Assembly: GCA_947625625.1 (NCBI GenBank)
Contig: CANQPC010000008.1
Coordinates: forward strand, 1-46,892
DNA length: 46,892 bases
Source: an uncultured Bacilli bacterium
GTDB lineage: Bacteria; Bacillota_I; Bacilli_A; RF39; UBA660
Direction of reading: 5' to 3'
The notes below the pieces were generated by a model. That model saw nothing but the letters and a program-made list of their open reading frames with translations, ran no database searches and was not told the DNA's origin. Position numbers and translations under genes: made by a program. Position 1 is the stretch's first letter. Every line of letters begins with the position of its first letter. Shown here one piece after another: positions 41,248 to 46,892 of the stretch.

Positions 41248-43671
41248 TTAAAAAACTATATTTTCAAATTTAGGAAATCTCTCTAATAACCAATCACTTT
41301 GCTTACTATCTTTAACATAGACAGTAATATTATTGTAATTACCAGAAAACATATTAACATAATTAGTTACATTAGAAAAGTCAGCTTTACTTAAATCTAA
41401 TTTTTCTAATAGTTTACAACCATAAAATATATGACTCATATTTTCTACCTTCGAAGTATCAAAAGTACTTAAATTTAGACTAGTTAAATTAGAGCATCCA
41501 TAAAACATATTAGCCATATTAGTTACATTCGAAGTATCAAAATTACTACCTAGAATTAATTCTTCTAAACTAGAACATCCTTCAAACATTTTACGCATAG
41601 TAGTTATATTTTTCGTATTAAAGTTACTTAAATCTAATTTTTTTAGACTAGAGCAACTTCTAAACATTCCACCATAAGCATATTCATAAGGTATATTCAT
41701 CGAAGTAACTTTGTCAGTATTGAAACTACTTAAATCTAATTCAGTTAAACTTCGGCAATCATCAAACATATCAGTCATATCTGTTACATTAGATGTATCA
41801 AAACTTTTAATATTAAGATTTTTTAATGCATTGCATCTCCAAAATGTCTGATACATACTTGTAACATTAGAAGTATCAAAAGTACTCAAATCTAATTCTA
41901 TAAGAGAAGTACATTCATAAAAAGTTCTATGCATGCTAGTACTCTTAACATAAAAATTACTTAAATCTATACTTTGAAGGCTAGTGCAATAGTTAAACAT
42001 ATCATAAGTTGAAGCCTCTCTAGCACTATTTAAATCATTATTATTTCTTAATGTTATACTAGTTAGATGTCTGCAGCCCTCAAACATATCGGAAAAATCT
42101 GTTACATTAGTAGTATCAAAAGTACTTACATCTAAATCTTTAATATTAGTACAGCCCAAAAACATACCTTGCATGTTTTCTACATTAGATGTATCAAAGT
42201 TACTTAAATCTAATTCAGTTAGCTTAGAGCAACTAGAAAACATGCCAGACATATTAGTAACATTTGAAGTATCAAAACTACTTACATTCAAGCTAGTCAA
42301 ACTACTGCAACCAGCAAACATGTTTACCATATTTTTTACTTTAGTTGTAATAAAATTACTCAAGTCTAAACTTGTTAGAGAAGAACAACCATTAAACATT
42401 ATAGCCATACTATTTACATTTGTAGTCTCAAAACTACTCAAATCCAAGTCTTTTAATTTAGAACATCCCCAAAACATATATGCTATATTAATTGCGCTTG
42501 ATGTATGAAAATTGCTTAAATTTATTCTCTCTAGATTAGAGCAATAGGCAAACATTTGCATCATATTTGTTACTTTTATAGGATTAAAGGAACTTAAGTC
42601 TAATTCTATTAAACCTCTACAACTATAGAACATTTGATACATACCAGTCACATTTTCAACATCAAAACTACTTAAATTAAGATTAGTCAAATTAAGGCAG
42701 CTTCCAAACATATATGACATACCTATTACTTCTTCCGTATTAAAATTACTTAAATCTAAACTTGTTATTTTAGTGCTTCCCGTAAACATACTATTCATAT
42801 TAGTTACTTTAGAAGTATCTAGTTTTGATACATCTATTTTAGTTAAATTCTTTAAATTAGCAAATAAATTACTTGCACTAGTATTTAAATTTATAGTACC
42901 TATTTTGCCTCCCATATATACTTCGTATAGACCATTATTATCAGAGTCTTCATACCAGAGCATTACAGTTTTATCTCCTTTAGAAGATATATCAAATGAT
43001 TTATCTATATTATCTGGTACAATATTATTTTCTACTGTTACGATACTTTCAATTTCTTCTCTCGTAATATCAGTATTTAAAAATTCTGATGTAGCTGAAG
43101 TACCACCTACTGCTCTTATATAGTTTTCATCATAGATAGCATCTGTTCCCTCGCCATAGAGATAAAATCTAAAGTTTTTATTACTCATGGTAATAGGATT
43201 ATCTCTCTTACCATCAATGTATATATATAAGGTATAGGTTAATTCTTTAGTAGTTATTACTTCGTTTTCGACAAATCTAATTGTCTCTCCTTCACTCTTA
43301 CCTTTGAAGTTATCACTTACGATTAGTTCATTTCCTTGATATAATTCATATATAAAAGTTTCTTCTTCTAACTCTTTAGGTAGTAAATCTAAAGACATAT
43401 ACATATTCATAACAGCACTGTCATCATCATGACATGTTTTATTTAATCTAACTTTAATCTCTTTCTTTAAACCATTTTCTTTCGATAAGACTGGTACTAA
43501 GTCTACTCCATTTATCGTTGGTCCTCCGGCAAAAGTAATTGTCGGAGCACATATTTCAAGTTTGACTAGTGCATCAGTAGTACTCTTCCAAATATACCAA
43601 GCTAGTGTACTACTTACTGAAAAGACTAATATACTAATCGAAATAAACATATATAATTTAGCTTTATTCAT
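41248..43671 (-). CDS. DUF285 (BspA-like) surface protein, copy 1
   Basis: An 807-residue secreted repeat protein. The N-terminus has a signal anchor (residues 8-28, SVSSTLAWYIWKS) resembling SipW/TasA-type signals. Residues 30-255 are a non-repeat domain, identical to that of copy 2 up to residue 242. Residues about 265-775 are a run of about 21 DUF285 repeats of 23-24 residues, pattern LDLSSFDTSNVTNMSGMF-x-GC, as in BspA-like surface proteins that bind host matrix or other cells. The end has YVKDSKQSDWLLERF. No sorting signal is seen, so anchoring is unclear. GAGG lies seven bases before the ATG. Expression is probably phase-variable through the promoter tract at 43776-43806. Confidence 0.9.
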   Translation of the reverse strand: MNKAKLYMFISISILVFSVSSTLAWYIWKSTTDALVKLEICAPTITFAGGPTINGVDLVPVLSKENGLKKEIKVRLNKTCHDDDSAVMNMYMSLDLLPKELEEETFIYELYQGNELIVSDNFKGKSEGETIRFVENEVITTKELTYTLYIYIDGKRDNPITMSNKNFRFYLYGEGTDAIYDENYIRAVGGTSATSEFLNTDITREEIESIVTVENNIVPDNIDKSFDISSKGDKTVMLWYEDSDNNGLYEVYMGGKIGTINLNTSASNLFANLKNLTKIDVSKLDTSKVTNMNSMFTGSTKITSLDLSNFNTEEVIGMSYMFGSCLNLTNLNLSSFDVENVTGMYQMFYSCRGLIELDLSSFNPIKVTNMMQMFAYCSNLERINLSNFHTSSAINIAYMFWGCSKLKDLDLSSFETTNVNSMAIMFNGCSSLTSLDLSNFITTKVKNMVNMFAGCSSLTSLNVSSFDTSNVTNMSGMFSSCSKLTELDLSNFDTSNVENMQGMFLGCTNIKDLDVSTFDTTNVTDFSDMFEGCRHLTSITLRNNNDLNSAREASTYDMFNYCTSLQSIDLSNFYVKSTSMHRTFYECTSLIELDLSTFDTSNVTSMYQTFWRCNALKNLNIKSFDTSNVTDMTDMFDDCRSLTELDLSSFNTDKVTSMNIPYEYAYGGMFRSCSSLKKLDLSNFNTKNITTMRKMFEGCSSLEELILGSNFDTSNVTNMANMFYGCSNLTSLNLSTFDTSKVENMSHIFYGCKLLEKLDLSKADFSNVTNYVNMFSGNYNNITVYVKDSKQSDWLLERFPKFENIVF

Positions 43672-43689
43672 AGTACTTCCTCACTTTCT

Positions 43690-43757
43690 AAGCAAAGAAA
43701 AAGACTATGAAAGAAAGGAAATAAGTTATTACTACCTACTTCTTCTTCATAGTCTTT
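43690..43757 (-). promoter_or_regulatory. Leader hairpin (possible attenuator) of DUF285 copy 1
   Basis: In the leader between promoter and ribosome binding site, a 12-pair perfect stem AAAGACTATGAA/TTCATAGTCTTT (43746-43757 with 43700-43711) is followed on the minus strand by TTTCTTTGCTT. It has the layout of an intrinsic terminator with a large loop of 34 bases. Confidence 0.6.
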
Positions 43758-43775
43758 AATACTACAAAATATTAT

Positions 43776-43806
43776 ATTATAAAGATTGAACCCCCCCCCA
43801 TGTTAA
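43776..43806 (-). promoter_or_regulatory. Promoter of DUF285 copy 1 with nine-G tract in the spacer
   Basis: Minus-strand TTAACA (43801-43806) and TATAAT (43776-43781) are 19 bases apart. The spacer contains nine consecutive G's (43791-43799). A second overlapping TATAAT lies at 43771-43776. An inverted repeat TTAAC/GTTAA lies just upstream of or on the -35 box. The tract could change the spacing by slippage. Confidence 0.75.
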
Positions 43807-43891
43807 CCTATTGTTAATACTTCTTTTATTCATGAGAGAGTCACCTTCCTTCTATCTTTACTACATACTAATTCTATCATAAATTTAGATT

Positions 43892-46702
43892 TTAGACAAC
43901 TAATATATTTTCAAATTTAGTAAATCTCTCTAATAACCAATCTCTTTGATTACTATCTTTAACATATATAAGAGAAGTAACAGGGACACCATTAAGCATA
44001 CCATTATAATTAGTTATATTAGAAAAATCAATATTTCTTAAATCGAGCATAGCTAAGCTTTTACAATTCCAAAACATGTTTGACATATTAATTCCCAGTA
44101 CATTATTAAAACTGCTTAAATCCAGACTTATTAAATTAGTACATCCATAAAACATACCACTCATATTAATTACCTTTGGAATAGTAAAGTTTTTTAAATT
44201 AATACTTTGCAATAAAGTACAACCAAGAAACATAGCTTGCATAGTAGTAACACTTGAAGTATCAAAACTACTTAAATCTAGATTAGTTAAACTAGAACAA
44301 CTATAAAACATATAACTCATGTTCTCCACTTTAGGAGTAGTAAAATTTGTTAAATTAATACTTTCTAATGAAGTACATCCATAAAACATATAACTCATAT
44401 TTGTAGCTTCAAGATTATTAAAATTACTTAAATCTAATATAGTTAATGCACTACAGCCATTAAACATGCTTTGCATATTAATTACTTTTTCTGTATTCAA
44501 ATTACTTATATCTAATTCTATTAAACTACTACAGCCATTAAACATGCTGGTAGTTTTTTCTACAACAGAATCAGTAAAACTACTTAAATCGATTGTCTTT
44601 AATTTTTTGCATCCATCAAACATACTAAGCATACTTACTACATTTGTAGCCACAAAGTTTTTACCAAAAGTTAATTCTTCTAAATTATTACATCCCGCAA
44701 ACATAGCATGCATAGAAGTTACATTCTCTGTATTAAAACTACTTAAGTCTAATTTAATTAAATTTTTACATCCTTGAAACAATCCTCCATAAATAACTCC
44801 ATCACCAGAATTCATTCTAATTACTTTTTCTGTATTAAAATTACCAACTTCTAGCTCTGTTAAATTTTGACAATTGTAGAACATTCCCATCATATTCTCT
44901 ACTTTAGAAGTATCAAATTTACTGACATCTAAAGATTTCAACTTTCTACAATTGCTAAACATTAAATACATGTTTGTAACATTTGGAGTACGAAAGCCAC
45001 TGATATCCAATTCTTCTAAACTAGAACAACTATCAAACATTTGAATCATACTTTCTACCTTTCCAGTATCGAAACTACTTAAGTTAAGATTAATTAATTT
45101 AGAACAGCCTTCAAACATGTATGCCATAGTAGTGACTTCCGGAGTATAAAAATTATCTAAATTTAATTTTTGTAAATTAGAACAAGAAATAAACATCCAA
45201 GCCATAGTAGTTACTTTATCTGTTTTAAAATTACTTAAGTCTAATTCTTCTAAACTAGAACAACTATAAAACATACTCTGCATATTCGTAACTTTTTCCG
45301 TATTAAAGCTTTTCAAATTTAAGCTTGTTAAACTAGAGCAACCGGAAAACATAGAGTTCATCGAAGTAGCACTAGATGTATCAAAATTATCAATATTTAA
45401 TTTAGCTAATTTAGTACAGCCACTAAACATTTCTGACATACTAGTTACTTTTTTAGTATTAAAATTACTTAAATCTAGTTCTATAAGTTCTTTACAACCA
45501 GTAAATGTTTCCCACATACTAGTCACATTAGAAGTATCAAAGCTACTTAAGTTTACTTTTTTTAAAGAAGAACAGGAAAGAAACATAGAATTAATGGACC
45601 CTACCTTTGAAGTATTAAAGTTACTTAAATCTAAACTTTCTATATTACGACAATGTTCAAACATACGACCCAAATCAGTTACACTCTTCGTATTAAAACT
45701 ATTTAAATTTACTTTTTTTAAATTAGTACAACCACTAAACATATAACGCAGAGTAGTAACATTTTCCGTATTGAAACTACTTAAATCTAAACTTTCTATA
45801 TTAGAGCATCCTTGAAACATATTTAGCATACTTGTTACTTTCGAAGTATCGATAAATGATACATCTATTTTAGTTAAATTCTTTAAATTAGCAAACAAAC
45901 TATTTGCACTAGTATTTAAGTTTACAGTACCTATTTCTCCTCCCATATATACTTCGTATAGACCATTGCCATCACTATCTTCATACCAGAGCATTACAGT
46001 TTTATCTCCTTTAGAAGATATATCAAATGATTTATCTATATTATCTGGTACAATATTATTTTCTACTGTTACGATACTTTCAATTTCTTCTCTCGTAATA
46101 TCAGTATTTAAAAATTCTGATGTAGCTGAAGTACCACCTACTGCTCTTATATAGTTTTCATCATAGATAGCATCTGTTCCCTCGCCATAGAGATAAAATC
46201 TAAAGTTTTTATTACTCATGGTAATAGGATTATCTCTCTTACCATCAATGTATATATATAAGGTATAGGTTAATTCTTTAGTAGTTATTACTTCGTTTTC
46301 GACAAATCTAATTGTCTCTCCTTCACTCTTACCTTTGAAGTTATCACTTACGATTAGTTCATTTCCTTGATATAATTCATATATAAAAGTTTCTTCTTCT
46401 AACTCTTTAGGTAGTAAATCTAAAGACATATACATATTCATAACAGCACTGTCATCATCATGACATGTTTTATTTAATCTAACTTTAATCTCTTTCTTTA
46501 AACCATTTTCTTTCGATAAGACTGGTACTAAGTCTACTCCATTTATCGTTGGTCCTCCGGCAAAAGTAATTGTCGGAGCACATATTTCAAGTTTGACTAG
46601 TGCATCAGTAGTACTCTTCCAAATATACCAAGCTAGTGTACTACTTACTGAAAAGACTAATATACTAATCGAAATAAACATATATAATTTAGCTTTATTC
46701 AT
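43892..46702 (-). CDS. DUF285 (BspA-like) surface protein, copy 2
   Basis: A 936-residue secreted repeat protein with the same signal anchor and N-terminal domain as copy 1 (identical over the first 242 residues). The repeat region diverges and is longer, about 27 DUF285 repeats (SLDLSSFNTENVTTLRYMFSGC type), then YVKDSNQRDWLLERF. The repeated motif is typical for BspA-like adhesins. It has the same promoter, nine-G tract and leader. Downstream it runs into the copy 1 upstream region. Difference in the repeat part indicates that the exposed surface varies while the anchor domain is conserved. Confidence 0.9.
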   Translation of the reverse strand: MNKAKLYMFISISILVFSVSSTLAWYIWKSTTDALVKLEICAPTITFAGGPTINGVDLVPVLSKENGLKKEIKVRLNKTCHDDDSAVMNMYMSLDLLPKELEEETFIYELYQGNELIVSDNFKGKSEGETIRFVENEVITTKELTYTLYIYIDGKRDNPITMSNKNFRFYLYGEGTDAIYDENYIRAVGGTSATSEFLNTDITREEIESIVTVENNIVPDNIDKSFDISSKGDKTVMLWYEDSDGNGLYEVYMGGEIGTVNLNTSANSLFANLKNLTKIDVSFIDTSKVTSMLNMFQGCSNIESLDLSSFNTENVTTLRYMFSGCTNLKKVNLNSFNTKSVTDLGRMFEHCRNIESLDLSNFNTSKVGSINSMFLSCSSLKKVNLSSFDTSNVTSMWETFTGCKELIELDLSNFNTKKVTSMSEMFSGCTKLAKLNIDNFDTSSATSMNSMFSGCSSLTSLNLKSFNTEKVTNMQSMFYSCSSLEELDLSNFKTDKVTTMAWMFISCSNLQKLNLDNFYTPEVTTMAYMFEGCSKLINLNLSSFDTGKVESMIQMFDSCSSLEELDISGFRTPNVTNMYLMFSNCRKLKSLDVSKFDTSKVENMMGMFYNCQNLTELEVGNFNTEKVIRMNSGDGVIYGGLFQGCKNLIKLDLSSFNTENVTSMHAMFAGCNNLEELTFGKNFVATNVVSMLSMFDGCKKLKTIDLSSFTDSVVEKTTSMFNGCSSLIELDISNLNTEKVINMQSMFNGCSALTILDLSNFNNLEATNMSYMFYGCTSLESINLTNFTTPKVENMSYMFYSCSSLTNLDLSSFDTSSVTTMQAMFLGCTLLQSINLKNFTIPKVINMSGMFYGCTNLISLDLSSFNNVLGINMSNMFWNCKSLAMLDLRNIDFSNITNYNGMLNGVPVTSLIYVKDSNQRDWLLERFTKFENILVV

Positions 46703-46720
46703 AGTACTTCCTCACTTTCT

Positions 46721-46788
46721 AAGCAAAGAAAAAGACTATGAAAGAAAGGAAATAAGTTATTACTACCTACTTCTTCTTCATAGTCTTT
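46721..46788 (-). promoter_or_regulatory. Leader hairpin (possible attenuator) of DUF285 copy 2
   Basis: The same 12-pair stem and U-rich tail as at 43690-43757, identical in sequence. It lies between promoter 46807-46837 and the start at 46702. Confidence 0.6.
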
Positions 46789-46806
46789 AATACTACAAAA
46801 TATTAT

Positions 46807-46837
46807 ATTATAAAGATTGAACCCCCCCCCATGTTAA
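46807..46837 (-). promoter_or_regulatory. Promoter of DUF285 copy 2 with nine-G tract in the spacer
   Basis: Minus-strand TTAACA (46832-46837) and TATAAT (46807-46812), 19 bases apart, with nine G's at 46822-46830. The sequence is identical to the copy 1 promoter. Confidence 0.75.
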
Positions 46838-46892
46838 CCTATTGTTAATACTTCTTTTATTCATGAGAGAGTCACCTTCCTTCTATCTTTAC

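Larger units (their letters stand above)
42947..43861. repeat. 915-bp direct repeat, copy 1 (N-terminal coding region, leader, promoter)
   Basis: Positions 42947-43861 appear identical to 45978-46892 over 915 bases by eye, including coding sequence for residues 1-242, the leader hairpin, promoter and nine-G tract. Copies are 3031 bases apart. The second copy reaches the window end, so the true length is longer or unknown. Confidence 0.93.
45978..46892. repeat. 915-bp direct repeat, copy 2 (continues to the window end)
   Basis: The second copy of the repeat at 42947-43861. It begins within the coding region at residue 242 of copy 2 and runs to the last base of the window, so its right end is not seen. 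Confidence 0.93.

Noticed and set aside
42173-43123. Plus-strand reading frames inside the DUF285 genes
   Set aside because: They are antisense shadows of the repeat codons; no ribosome binding sites or promoters precede them.
41300-46000. Regularly spaced repeats of about 70 bases, CRISPR-like at first sight
   Set aside because: The repeats are degenerate, in frame and translate to DUF285 leucine-rich repeats; there are no identical direct repeats with unique spacers and no cas genes.

Overview
The window is strongly AT-rich DNA from a low-GC Gram-positive bacterium (Firmicutes/Bacillota). The evidence is near-consensus sigma-A promoters (TTGACA-17-TATAAT), strong GGAGG ribosome binding sites, many U-tailed terminators, a class B sortase with a sorting-signal protein, an LTA-synthase-type enzyme, and a trmR-trhP1-trhP2 cluster next to greA, as in Bacillus. 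TGA is used as a stop (end of the DUF2207 gene), so this is not the Mycoplasma code. The DUF285 surface proteins and lineage-specific genes suggest a host-associated (gut) Bacilli or Erysipelotrichia-like organism; I cannot place it more precisely. Nearly all genes lie on the minus strand; plus-strand genes occur only at 11.3-16.3 kb.

Layout. 0.1-5.6 kb: tRNA-Thr, uppP, tig and greA, then the tRNA wobble-uridine methoxylation genes trhP2, trhP1 and trmR. 5.7-9.9 kb: a small unknown protein, a PMCA-type calcium P-type ATPase and an HEFGH zinc-peptidase-like protein. 9.9-12.4 kb: a divergent pair of cell-envelope hydrolases (NlpC/P60 lipoprotein and a SleB-like secreted protein). 12.4-14.5 kb: metallo-beta-lactamase-fold protein, DUF362 protein and nitroreductase. 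14.6-16.3 kb: a cell-wall-anchored protein with an MPGTG signal and its class B sortase.

16.5-27.7 kb is the accessory region: an orphan 614-residue protein, a GntR/ABC-2 transporter operon, a restriction-modification operon (a double Dam-type adenine methyltransferase fused in one chain plus an HNH nuclease), a decayed insertion-sequence end, a 641-residue orphan, a truncated DUF3781 gene, a TfoX-N protein and a Fic enzyme. The Fic gene lies between two copies of a structured intergenic element.

28-39.7 kb is housekeeping again: recG, ftsZ, ftsA, ftsW, an LTA-synthase-like sulfatase, the ygjP/DUF2207/lemA operon and lgt. An intact ISAs1-family element (9-bp target duplication) follows. The right end holds two DUF285 (BspA-like leucine-rich repeat) surface proteins. 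They share a 915-bp identical segment covering the N-terminus, the leader and a promoter with a nine-G tract between -35 and -10. This looks like a phase-variable, recombination-prone surface antigen locus that continues past the window end, and it is the most notable system here, together with the sortase pair and the fused methyltransferase system.
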